A DNA stretch of 64,000 nucleotides from Agromyces agglutinans (lineage in GTDB: Bacteria; Actinomycetota; Actinomycetes; Actinomycetales; Microbacteriaceae), in the NCBI RefSeq assembly GCF_009647605.1, contig NZ_WJIF01000002.1, positions 574,998 through 638,997 on the forward strand. The letters run 5' to 3'. Under the pieces are notes generated by a model. The model was not told the DNA's origin and ran no database searches. It worked only from the letters and a program-made list of their open reading frames with translations. A program made the translations under genes and the position numbers. This document shows positions 34,378-41,528 of the stretch, piece after piece. The stretch's first letter is position 1; the number at the start of each line of letters is the position of its first letter.

Positions 34378-35052
34378 ATGAGACCGCTTCCGATCGCGGC
34401 GCTCGCCGCCGCCGCCGCGCTCTCGACGGTCATGGCCGCCGACATCGTGTGGAACGCCAACAACCCCGACCAGGTCGGGCCGTGGCTGGATGCCGAAGCC
34501 CATCCGTACCTGGTTCGGGCGTCGTCGCTGGCCCATGCGGGCACCTACCTGCTGATCGGCGCGGCCCTCGTGCGAAGTGGCGCGGCGATCGACCGGTCGC
34601 GCCGCCTGGTGCGGGTCCTGCGCTGGATACTCGTCGCCGGCTACTCGGTCTTCGCCGCGATGTACGCCTGGATGGGGTTCGTCGACCCGTCGCTCGAGCT
34701 CGCGGAGTCGCTGCAGGCCGTGGTCAACGTCGCCTTCCTCACGAGCCTGGTGGTGCCGATCGTGCTCGGGTTCGCCCTCGTGCGCCGGCGCGAGCTGCGA
34801 GTCCCGGTCGTCCTGCTGATCGCCCCGCTCGTGTTGCTGCCGCTGACGCTGCTGCTCGGGCCGACCGGCTGGGCGCATCCGGGCTACACCGAGACGGCCG
34901 TGAACCTCGGCCTCGCGCTCCTCGCACTCCTGGCCACCGACGAGACTCCCCGTCAGCCGGAGCGCGCCCGGACGAACGCCGCGACGAGCGGTGCGAGCCC
35001 TGCGGCGATCTCGTCGGCCGGGCGCTTGCGCCCCTTCACCTCGAACGAGTGA
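34378..35052 (+). CDS. Hypothetical membrane protein
   Basis: A 224-residue protein I do not recognise. It has about five hydrophobic segments (N-terminal ~3-22; ~46-64; ~78-98; ~108-128; ~136-155 and a final LGLALLALLA), a motif VWNANNPDQVGPWLDAEAHPYLVRASSLAHAGTYLL after the first segment, and a soluble Ala/Ser/Arg-rich tail. GAGAGGGGAAC precedes ATG 34378. Its last 100 bases overlap the 3' end of the convergent hydrolase gene; the overlapping tail has no membrane segment and biased composition, so the tail may not be functionally important. Confidence 0.7.
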   Translation: MRPLPIAALAAAAALSTVMAADIVWNANNPDQVGPWLDAEAHPYLVRASSLAHAGTYLLIGAALVRSGAAIDRSRRLVRVLRWILVAGYSVFAAMYAWMGFVDPSLELAESLQAVVNVAFLTSLVVPIVLGFALVRRRELRVPVVLLIAPLVLLPLTLLLGPTGWAHPGYTETAVNLGLALLALLATDETPRQPERARTNAATSGASPAAISSAGRLRPFTSNE

Positions 35053-35630
35053 CCGGCGCCCTCGAGCCATTCGAGCACGGCGTTCGGGCCGATCCGCGCC
35101 ACCACCTCGTCGAGCTGGGCGTTCGGGGTCGCGAACGGGTCGTTGGTGCCCTGCACGAAGAGCATCGGCAGGGTGAGGCCGTACAGGTGCTCGTCGCGCG
35201 GCCGTTCCGGCCGGCCGGGGGCGTGCAGCGGGTACGCGAGGAACAGGAGGCCCGAGGCATCCATGCCCTCGGCGACGGCCATCGACGCCATGCGGCCGCC
35301 GTAGGAGCGGCCCGCCGCCCAGATCGGCTCACCGGATGCCCCCGCAGCGGCGGCCAGCTCGGCGGCCCGGGTCATGACCGCGCGCCAGGCGGCGACGGCC
35401 GACGCCGGCCGGCCCGGCATCCGCCGCCCCTGCTCGCGATACGGGAAGTTGAAGCGCATCGTCGCGAACCCGAGCGCGTGCATCGCGCGCGTGAACCCGG
35501 CGACCGACGGATGCTCCAGGCCCGAGCCCGCTCCGTGCGCGACGACGATCGTGGCGAGCGCGTCGTCGGGTCTCGTCGCGATCGCGGAGATCGGCACGCC
35601 CTCGACCTCGATCGCGAGCGCGGACTCCAT
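34953..35630 (-). CDS. Alpha/beta hydrolase (TEX30/dienelactone-hydrolase-like)
   Basis: A 225-residue alpha/beta-fold protein: TIVVAHGAGSGLEHPSVAGFTRAMHALGFATMRFNFPYREQGRRMPGRP, nucleophile elbow AAGRSYGGRMAS (Ser in GRSYGG), LLFLAYPLHAPGRPERPRDEHL, and VQGTNDPFATPNAQL then GAGHSFEVKGR with candidate Asp and His. This pattern is typical of the TEX30/KANL3-like hydrolase family of unknown substrate. ATG 35630 is 8 bases after the stop of the TspO-like gene, making it the third gene of an operon. Its end overlaps the opposite-strand membrane gene by 100 bases. Confidence 0.88.
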   Translation of the reverse strand: MESALAIEVEGVPISAIATRPDDALATIVVAHGAGSGLEHPSVAGFTRAMHALGFATMRFNFPYREQGRRMPGRPASAVAAWRAVMTRAAELAAAAGASGEPIWAAGRSYGGRMASMAVAEGMDASGLLFLAYPLHAPGRPERPRDEHLYGLTLPMLFVQGTNDPFATPNAQLDEVVARIGPNAVLEWLEGAGHSFEVKGRKRPADEIAAGLAPLVAAFVRARSG

Positions 35631-35638
35631 CTGCTCGT

Positions 35639-36478
35639 TCAGGGCTCGCCGCCGAGGCGCCGGTTGCGCGCGGTCGCGAAGCGGGCGATCAGTGTCGCCG
35701 TGACGATGACGACGATGCCCGCGATCGCGGCCACGCCGACGGTCGTCGAGGCGGGCTCGCCGGTCAGGCGCCCGACCGCGATCCAGGCGAGCCCCCACGA
35801 TGCCGACAGCATCGGCGCGAGCCCGCCGCGACTCCACAGTCCGAGCGCCGCGATCGCGGCGACGGCGACCGTGATGACCGCGACGGCCCACGCCTCCGGA
35901 GGGATGCCACCGCCGTCGAAGCCGCTCGCCGTGAGGGCCGCCGCCACGTTCGCGGCGGTCGCGATCGAGACCCAGCCGAGGTAGAGGCCGATCGTGCCGT
36001 CGGTGATGAGGGCGTCGAGCAGCTTGCGCGGCGGTCGCAGCACGCACGCGCGGTAGGCGATGCAGAGCACCGCGAGCAGCACGACGATGACGAGCACGCT
36101 CAGCCACAGCCAGCCGGCCTGCACGACGCCGATCCAGAGGGCGTTGAGCAGCATCGACGCCGCCACCAGGTAGCCCACGGACCGCTGGCGATCGGACGTG
36201 CGCTGCGAGGGCAGCGCCTGCCAGACCGCGTAGGCCGCGAGGCCGAGGTAGATGAGCGACCAGATCGAGAATGCGGGGCCGGCCGGGGCGAGCAGCGTCG
36301 AGTCGTCGTCGAGGGCGCCGCCCGCGGCATCCTGCACCCGGGTGCCGCCGAACACGCCGGAGCCGACCAGCGCTCCCGCGATCGCGAGCACGGCGCTCAC
36401 CGCGACGACCCACTGCCGCACCACGTCGCCGCGGCCGGCGGAATGCGCCACGGCCGCGCCGCGCTCCGCCGTGCTCAT
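35639..36478 (-). CDS. Tryptophan-rich sensory protein (TspO/MBR-like)
   Basis: A 279-residue membrane protein with about seven hydrophobic segments, longer than classical TspO (~160). AFSIWSLIYLGLAAYAVWQALPSQ and LLNALWIGVVQAGWLWLSVLVIVVLL show the Trp-rich pattern; ASWGLAWIAVGRL near the end repeats it. Such actinobacterial relatives are annotated as tryptophan-rich sensory proteins; ligand unknown (TspO binds porphyrins and sterols). Its ATG overlaps the stop of the upstream ligase gene, so translation is coupled. Confidence 0.8.
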   Translation of the reverse strand: MSTAERGAAVAHSAGRGDVVRQWVVAVSAVLAIAGALVGSGVFGGTRVQDAAGGALDDDSTLLAPAGPAFSIWSLIYLGLAAYAVWQALPSQRTSDRQRSVGYLVAASMLLNALWIGVVQAGWLWLSVLVIVVLLAVLCIAYRACVLRPPRKLLDALITDGTIGLYLGWVSIATAANVAAALTASGFDGGGIPPEAWAVAVITVAVAAIAALGLWSRGGLAPMLSASWGLAWIAVGRLTGEPASTTVGVAAIAGIVVIVTATLIARFATARNRRLGGEP

Positions 36479-37587
36479 GCGGCCGATTCCGTCGGACGGC
36501 CCGCGATCGAGTGCTCGAAGAGGTCCGCGAGCGCGGCGATGCCGCCACGCACGAACGCCCGCCGCTGCCGCGCTGCGCCGGTGCCCAGTTGCGTGAGCCG
36601 CGCGACGAGCTCGGCGACGACGTCGAGGTCGTCCTCGGCCTCGAGCTGCGGGGCGATGGTGGCCACGAGCCGGTCGAGCACCGATCGCGCGTCGGCGAGC
36701 TCGCCGAGCACCGGGTCGTACACCTGCGCCCGCATGCCGGCGTGCGCCGAGTGCATGACGGCCGCCGAGAGCAGCTCGGCCGGGACATCCGTCGACTCGA
36801 GATCGCGGCCCTCGGTCTCGAGCGCGTGGGTGACGAGCCCGCGGCAGAGGGCGGCCAGCAGCAGCGTGTCATCGGCGGTCAGCTGGGCATCGGCCATGCG
36901 GAACTCGATCGTGGGCAGGTGCTCCGAGAGTCGCACGCTCCACGCGATGAGCGCGAGGTCGGACATCCCGCCGATGCCGAGGAGGCGCCGGATGCGCCGG
37001 TCGTAGTCCTTCGCGTCCGCGAATCGCGGCGGGGAGCCGGCGGTGGGCCACCGCCGCAGCTGCACCGTGCGCCAGCTCTCGTATCCCGTGTCGTAGCCGC
37101 GCCAGAACGGCGAGTTGCCCGAGATCGCGGTGAGCAGCGGCAGCCAGGGCCGGGCCACGTTCAGTGCGAGGATGCCGGCCTCCCGGTCGGGCACGCCGAC
37201 GTGCACGTGCAGCCCGCTCATCTGGTGATCCGCGATGAGCCCGGCCATGTCGCGCACGATGCGCTGATATCGATCGTCGTGCGTGATCGAGGGGAACGCC
37301 AGGGTGTCGGGCGGCGTGCCGATGCTCGCGGCGAGCGTGCCCGTGCGCTCCGCCTCGTCGGCGACCATCCGGCGGAACCCGACCAGCACCGGCCGCGCGC
37401 CCGCCAGGGAGTCGAAGACCGGCGAGGCGTGCTCGACCTGCGAGGCGAGGAACTCCTTGTGCGTGGTCGCCGACCACTCGGGGTCGGCCTGCATCCGGGT
37501 CGTGAACCCCTCCGCGACATCGGCCGGGCGGAGGCTCTCGCGATCGAGGAAGATGAACTCCTCCTCGACGCCGAACGTGGCATGCAT
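36475..37587 (-). CDS. YbdK-type carboxylate-amine ligase (glutamate-cysteine ligase 2 family)
   Basis: A 370-residue ligase with the GCS2 pattern: TFGVEEEFIFLDRESLRPADVAE, HKEFLASQVEHASPVFDSL, ASIGTPPDTLAFPSITHDDRYQRIVRDM, HQMSGLHVHVGVPDREAGI, TAISGNSPFWRGYDTGYESWR and TIEFRMADAQLTADDT. Members make gamma-glutamyl bonds in an ATP-dependent manner; YbdK has weak glutamate-cysteine ligase activity and EgtA-type relatives serve ergothioneine. No egt gene is next to it. ATG 37587 is preceded by GGGGGAG. First gene of a three-gene operon with TspO-like and hydrolase genes. Confidence 0.9.
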   Translation of the reverse strand: MHATFGVEEEFIFLDRESLRPADVAEGFTTRMQADPEWSATTHKEFLASQVEHASPVFDSLAGARPVLVGFRRMVADEAERTGTLAASIGTPPDTLAFPSITHDDRYQRIVRDMAGLIADHQMSGLHVHVGVPDREAGILALNVARPWLPLLTAISGNSPFWRGYDTGYESWRTVQLRRWPTAGSPPRFADAKDYDRRIRRLLGIGGMSDLALIAWSVRLSEHLPTIEFRMADAQLTADDTLLLAALCRGLVTHALETEGRDLESTDVPAELLSAAVMHSAHAGMRAQVYDPVLGELADARSVLDRLVATIAPQLEAEDDLDVVAELVARLTQLGTGAARQRRAFVRGGIAALADLFEHSIAGRPTESAA

Positions 37588-37738
37588 GGCTCCCCCTTCG
37601 CCGGTGCTTCGAGCCTGAGCGGCGCCCGCCGGGGTGTCAAGCCCCTGTCCGGGCCCGGAGATCGATGCCATCGCGGGGCGCGACCGATGCCGTCGCGGGG
37701 CGCGCGGGCGCATTCCGGGCGATGTCGGCAGGGGCGCG

Positions 37739-37744
37739 TACCGT
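37739..37744 (+). promoter_or_regulatory. Putative -10 box (TACCGT), leaderless promoter
   Basis: TACCGT ends 7 bases before ATG 37752, with no ribosome site. Confidence 0.45.
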
Positions 37745-37751
37745 GACTGCC

Positions 37752-37988
37752 ATGACCGATCGGATGCAGCTGAACGTCGAGCACGCCGTGCTCCACGACC
37801 CGTGCCCCCGCTGCGGATCCCTCACGGTCCGCGCGATCGTCTACGGCCCGCTCGACTTCGCCGTCGAGGCCGAGTCCGTCGACGCCCAGACCCCCGACTT
37901 CGCCGACTTCACCGACGAGGCGCCCATCTTCGACTGCCGCGAGTGCGGCTTCGAATGGGGCCTCGCGGTGCGCGACCTGCTGGCCTGA
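37752..37988 (+). CDS. Small zinc-ribbon-like protein
   Basis: A 78-residue acidic protein with two CxxC pairs (Cys18-Cys21 in DPCPRCGSL, Cys62-Cys65 in DCRECGFEW) separated by about 40 residues, a zinc-ribbon layout. The middle is rich in Asp/Glu. No family name is recognised. The start ATG 37752 is supported by the -10 box. It is followed by a strong hairpin shared with the convergent FUSC gene. Confidence 0.75.
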   Translation: MTDRMQLNVEHAVLHDPCPRCGSLTVRAIVYGPLDFAVEAESVDAQTPDFADFTDEAPIFDCRECGFEWGLAVRDLLA

Positions 37989-37993
37989 GGCCA

Positions 37994-38030
37994 CCGGCCG
38001 CCGCGGCCGGCGGGATTCCCCGGCGGCCGG
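37994..38030. terminator. Bidirectional terminator hairpin
   Basis: CCGGCCGCC and GGCGGCCGG (9-bp perfect stem) enclose a 19-base region with further self-complementarity (CGGCGGGATTCCCCGG). Between convergent genes; the FUSC stop is 2 bases beyond. Confidence 0.75.
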
Positions 38031-38031
38031 G

Positions 38032-39075
38032 CTAGTCGTCCCGGCCGGTCTCCCCGACCAGCTCCTCGTGGATGCGCCGAAGGTCCTCCACGAGCGAGCC
38101 GATCAGGATCCAGTTGCCCGACTTCGGCGTCGAGACGACCAGCGGCGAGGTGAGCGCCGGGATCACGGAGGTCGGCGGCTCGGGATCGACGTCGGCGAGG
38201 TGCACCGCGAGTCGCACGTCGTGGGCGGCGCGGCGCAACTGCTCGGCGATCGCGCGCACCGTCGGCTCGTCGGCGAGCGACGGGTCGTAGTGGTCGACCA
38301 CGGCGCGGGTCATGCCGATCACCTGGGTGACGATGGGCCCGAGTCGCTCGAGCAGGGCGCGGTCCTCGGCGAGCTCGCCACGATGCGCCGAGCGGCGGGG
38401 GTTCAGGGTGAGGGATTCCTCGGCGTCCGTGATCGAGGCGTCGGCGGCGTCGCGCATCGGGCGCAGCAGCCTCGCCTCGATCATCGCCTCCTGCACGGCC
38501 GAGTACGTCTGCGGCGTCTCGAGCACGGTCGCGAGGCGCTGCAGCGACGCGGCCAGCTCGCCGCCGAGCAGGCCCAGCTCGCGCCGCGCCGGCGCGAGGG
38601 CGACCGGCGGCACGATCAGCGCGTTGACCACGATGCCGATCACGGCCCCGATGAGCGTCTCGAGCACGCGGTCGAGCGCGTACTGCGGGGAGGTGCCGCC
38701 GAGCGCGAGGACGAGCATCGCGCTGATCGCCACCTGGTTCGACGTGCCGGGCGTCATCTTGAGCGCCCACGCGATGACCATCGCCACGACGATCGCGACC
38801 AGCACCACCCACGACGCCGACCCCAGCACGAGCGCGATCCCGGTCGCGACGAGCACGCCGAGGACGACCCCGATGCTGCGCTCGATCGCCTTGCCGAACG
38901 ACTGGTTGACGCTCGGCTGCACCACGAGCAGGGCCGCGATCGCCGCGAACACCGGCAGTGGCCCCGGGATCAGCCAGCCCGCGACGAGCCACGCCGCGAT
39001 CGTCGCCACGGCGGCCTTGGCGACCTGCAGCAGCGGCACCCGTCGCGATGCCCGGAAGGTCGACGCGATCCCCAT
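38032..39075 (-). CDS. FUSC family (aromatic acid exporter-like) membrane protein
   Basis: A 347-residue protein. The first ~165 residues carry about five membrane segments including AIAALLVVQPSVNQSFGKAIERSIGVVLGVLVATGIALVLG, a FUSC/ArAE signature (VQPSVxxS and the R-x-x-G-x-x-x-G helix). The rest is a helical cytoplasmic region (ELAASLQRLATVLE, LVEDLRRIHEELVGE). These proteins are half-size relatives of p-hydroxybenzoate efflux pumps. ATG 39075 is 6 bases after a TAGCGT -10 box. Confidence 0.85.
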   Translation of the reverse strand: MGIASTFRASRRVPLLQVAKAAVATIAAWLVAGWLIPGPLPVFAAIAALLVVQPSVNQSFGKAIERSIGVVLGVLVATGIALVLGSASWVVLVAIVVAMVIAWALKMTPGTSNQVAISAMLVLALGGTSPQYALDRVLETLIGAVIGIVVNALIVPPVALAPARRELGLLGGELAASLQRLATVLETPQTYSAVQEAMIEARLLRPMRDAADASITDAEESLTLNPRRSAHRGELAEDRALLERLGPIVTQVIGMTRAVVDHYDPSLADEPTVRAIAEQLRRAAHDVRLAVHLADVDPEPPTSVIPALTSPLVVSTPKSGNWILIGSLVEDLRRIHEELVGETGRDD

Positions 39076-39081
39076 GGGCCA

Positions 39082-39087
39082 ACGCTA
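39082..39087 (-). promoter_or_regulatory. Putative -10 box (TAGCGT), leaderless promoter
   Basis: TAGCGT on the minus strand, 6 bases before ATG 39075. Confidence 0.5.
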
Positions 39088-39151
39088 GCCCGCGCGCAGG
39101 GTTCACGCGGCGAGCCGGTCGAGTCCGCGGAATCACGGCTGGCGACGCGGT

Positions 39152-39194
39152 GTTGCGGAATGCAACGGTACGGCGTAGCGTTGCACTATACAAC
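39152..39194. promoter_or_regulatory. Two palindromic operators flanking the marR promoter
   Basis: GTTGCGGAATGCAAC (39152-39166) is a perfect 5+5+5 palindrome and GTTGCACTATACAAC (39180-39194) an imperfect copy; centres are 28 bases apart. TAGCGT at 39176-39181 is a fitting -10 box and overlaps the second site. Binding there would block the operon, so autorepression by the MarR protein is likely. Confidence 0.7.
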
Positions 39195-39206
39195 AGGAGG
39201 TGACTG

Positions 39207-39647
39207 ATGGGATCACGAGCGACGAATGCCTCCGGCATCCTGCGCGAACTCATCCTGATCTCGCGCCGCGGCGTCGCCGACGCGCGCACCGCGGCCGTGA
39301 GCCTCAGCCTCACCGACCAGTCGATCCTCGGGTACATCGTCGACCACCCCGGCGCCCGATCCGTCGACATCGCGACCGCGTTCCGGCTGAACCGCTCGAC
39401 GGTCTCCAGGCAACTGGCGAACCTCGTGCGGCTCGGCGTCGTGCGCGAACGCGCCGTCGAGGCATCCGGTCGCGGTCGCCCGCTCGAACTGACCGACGCC
39501 GGCTGGGCCGCCTACCACGAGGCCCTCGGCATCCTGCGTTCCGTCGTCGACCACCGACTCGGCGACTGGACCGACGCGGAGGTCGCGCGCTTCGCGCACG
39601 ACCTGCGCCGCTTCAACACCCACGAGGAAGAAGGAACCAACCCATGA
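39207..39647 (+). CDS. MarR family transcriptional regulator
   Basis: A 146-residue winged-helix regulator: TDQSILGYIVDHPGARSVDIATAFRLNRSTVSRQLANLVRLGVVRERAVEASGRGRPLELTDAGWAAYHEAL shows the HTH and wing. CAGGAGGTG precedes ATG 39207. It overlaps the downstream 3-hydroxyacyl-CoA dehydrogenase gene by 4 bases, and two palindromes lie upstream. It probably controls this two-gene operon in response to an acyl-CoA or aromatic ligand (inference). Confidence 0.9.
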   Translation: MGSRATNASGILRELILISRRGVADARTAAVSLSLTDQSILGYIVDHPGARSVDIATAFRLNRSTVSRQLANLVRLGVVRERAVEASGRGRPLELTDAGWAAYHEALGILRSVVDHRLGDWTDAEVARFAHDLRRFNTHEEEGTNP

Positions 39648-40528
39648 CCGCTCAGAGCGTCAGGACCCAGAGCGAGACCGCCCTCCAGAACGTCACCGTG
39701 CTCGGCACGGGCGTGCTCGGCTCGCAGATCGCCTTCCAGACGGCGTTCCACGGCCACCCCGTCGTCGCCTACGACATCAGCGACGATGCACTCGCCGCAG
39801 CGAAGGACCGCTTCGCGAAGCTCGCCGACACCTATCGCGCCGAGGTCGACGGCGGAGCCTCCGGCGGGGCGGATGCCGCGCTCGCGCGCATCCGGCTCTC
39901 GAGCGACCTCGCCGACGCCGTGAAGGACGCCGACCTCGTGATCGAAGCCGTCCCCGAGAACCCGGCGATCAAGGCCGACACCTACGCGAAGCTCGCCGCC
40001 GTCGCGCCCGAGCACACCGTCTTCGGCACGAACTCGTCGACCCTGCTGCCCTCGACGCTCGCACCGTCGACCGGCCGCCCCGCGAAGTTCCTCGCGCTGC
40101 ACTACGCGAACCGCGTCTGGCAGCACAACACCGCGGAGGTCATGGGCACCGAGTGGACCGACCCCGAGGTCTACCGCCGGGTCGTCGAGTTCGCCGAGTC
40201 GACCGGCATGGTGCCGATCGAGATCAAGAAGGAGAAGGCCGGGTACCTGCTGAACTCGCTGCTCGTGCCGTTCCTGCAGGCCGCGGGCGAGTTGCTCGTC
40301 GACGGCATCGCCGAGCCCGAGGCCATCGACCAGACCTGGCGCATCGGAACCGGTGCGCCGATGGGCCCGTTCCAGATCTACGACGTCGTCGGCCTCACGA
40401 CGGCCTACAACATCTCGATGATGGGCGACGCGAAGCAGCAGGCGTTCGCGAAGCTCATCAAGGAGCGCTACATCGACCAGGGCAAGCTCGGCGTCGCGAC
40501 CGGCGAGGGGTTCTACCAGTACGGCTGA
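39644..40528 (+). CDS. 3-hydroxyacyl-CoA dehydrogenase (3-hydroxybutyryl-CoA type)
   Basis: A 294-residue two-domain enzyme. Rossmann motif TVLGTGVLGSQIAFQTAFHGHPVVAYDIS, DADLVIEAVPENPAIKADTYAKL (Glu and acyl-CoA region), FGTNSSTLLPSTL, ALHYANRVWQHNTAEVM (catalytic His in place of the usual HFFNP, here LHYAN), then KEKAGYLLNSLLVPFLQAA and IDQTWRIGTGAPMGPFQIYDVVGL. It oxidises a 3-hydroxyacyl-CoA with NAD+. ATG 39644 overlaps the marR stop, so it is the second gene of the operon. Confidence 0.9.
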   Translation: MTAQSVRTQSETALQNVTVLGTGVLGSQIAFQTAFHGHPVVAYDISDDALAAAKDRFAKLADTYRAEVDGGASGGADAALARIRLSSDLADAVKDADLVIEAVPENPAIKADTYAKLAAVAPEHTVFGTNSSTLLPSTLAPSTGRPAKFLALHYANRVWQHNTAEVMGTEWTDPEVYRRVVEFAESTGMVPIEIKKEKAGYLLNSLLVPFLQAAGELLVDGIAEPEAIDQTWRIGTGAPMGPFQIYDVVGLTTAYNISMMGDAKQQAFAKLIKERYIDQGKLGVATGEGFYQYG

Positions 40529-40553
40529 CGGTCGTGCGTGGGAGGATCGGCAC

Positions 40554-41474
40554 GTGGCCGACCGACTGATGCTCCTCGACACCGCCTCGCTGTACTTCCG
40601 CGCCTTCTACGGCGTGCCCGACTCGCTCAAGCGCGAAGACGGCACGCCGGTCAACGCCGTGCGCGGGCTGCTCGACATCATCGCGAAGCTCGTCACCGAC
40701 TTCGAGCCGACGCAGCTCGTCGCCTGCTGGGACGACGACTGGCGCCCCGCGTGGCGGGTCGAGCTGATCCCGAGCTACAAGGCGCACCGCGTCGAGCGCG
40801 AGGTCGACGGCGGCCCCGACGTCGAGGTCGTGCCGCCCGGCCTCGTCGCGCAGGTGCCGCTCATCCGCGAGGTGCTCTCGTTGCTCGGCATAGCCGTCGT
40901 CGGCGCGCCCGAGCACGAGGCCGACGACGTGATCGGCACGCTCGCGACCGGGGCATCCGTACCGGTCGACGTCGTGACCGGCGATCGCGACCTGTTCCAG
41001 CTGGTCGATGACGACGCCGACGTCCGCGTGGTCTACACGGCGCGCGGCATGAGCAAGCTCGAGGTGCTCACCGAGCGGGTCGTCGTCGAGAAGTACGGCG
41101 TGCTGCCGCAGCAGTACGCCGACTTCGCGGCGCTGCGCGGCGACACGTCTGACGGGCTGCCGGGGGTCGCCGGCGTGGGGGAGAAGACGGCCGCCGGACT
41201 GCTGCAGGCCTTCGTCGACCTCGACGGCATCCGCGAGGCGGCCGCGACCGGCGCGGCCGGCATGTCGGCCGGCGTGCGCGCGAAGCTCACCGCCGCGGCG
41301 GCGTACCTCGACGTCGCGCCGCGGGTGGTCGAGGTGGTCCGCGACCTCGACCTCGGCGAGTTCGACCCGGTGCTCCGGCCGGTCGACGCGTCGCACCGCG
41401 ACCGGCTCGAGCACCTCGCCGTCGACTGGAACCTCGGCGGCTCGGTCACGCGCGTCCTCGCCGCGCTGGGCTGA
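40554..41474 (+). CDS. 5'-3' exonuclease (PolA N-terminal-like flap endonuclease)
   Basis: A 306-residue stand-alone exonuclease related to the N-terminal domain of DNA polymerase I. LMLLDTASLYFRAFYGVPDSLKREDGTPVNAVRGLLDII, VACWDDDWRPAWRVELIPSYKAHR, GAPEHEADDVIGTLA (metal-binding Glu/Asp), DVVTGDRDLFQLVDD and the helix-hairpin-helix FAALRGDTSDGLPGVAGVGEKTAAGLLQAF are all present. It would remove 5' flaps or RNA primers, or act in repair. GTG 40554 has GGGAGGATC upstream, 25 bases after the previous stop, so it may extend that operon. Confidence 0.93.
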   Translation: MADRLMLLDTASLYFRAFYGVPDSLKREDGTPVNAVRGLLDIIAKLVTDFEPTQLVACWDDDWRPAWRVELIPSYKAHRVEREVDGGPDVEVVPPGLVAQVPLIREVLSLLGIAVVGAPEHEADDVIGTLATGASVPVDVVTGDRDLFQLVDDDADVRVVYTARGMSKLEVLTERVVVEKYGVLPQQYADFAALRGDTSDGLPGVAGVGEKTAAGLLQAFVDLDGIREAAATGAAGMSAGVRAKLTAAAAYLDVAPRVVEVVRDLDLGEFDPVLRPVDASHRDRLEHLAVDWNLGGSVTRVLAALG

Positions 41475-41478
41475 CGAC

Positions 41479-41512
41479 GCGACCGGATGCCTCGGCGTGA
41501 GGCATCCGTCGC
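41479..41512. terminator. Bidirectional terminator hairpin
   Basis: GCGACCGGATGCCTC / GGCGT / GAGGCATCCGTCGC: 14 bp with one bulged C, between the convergent exonuclease and BCCT genes. The stem is formed from the window's over-used GGATGCC word and its complement. Confidence 0.75.
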
Positions 41513-41528
41513 CGCGTCATCGTTCGCG

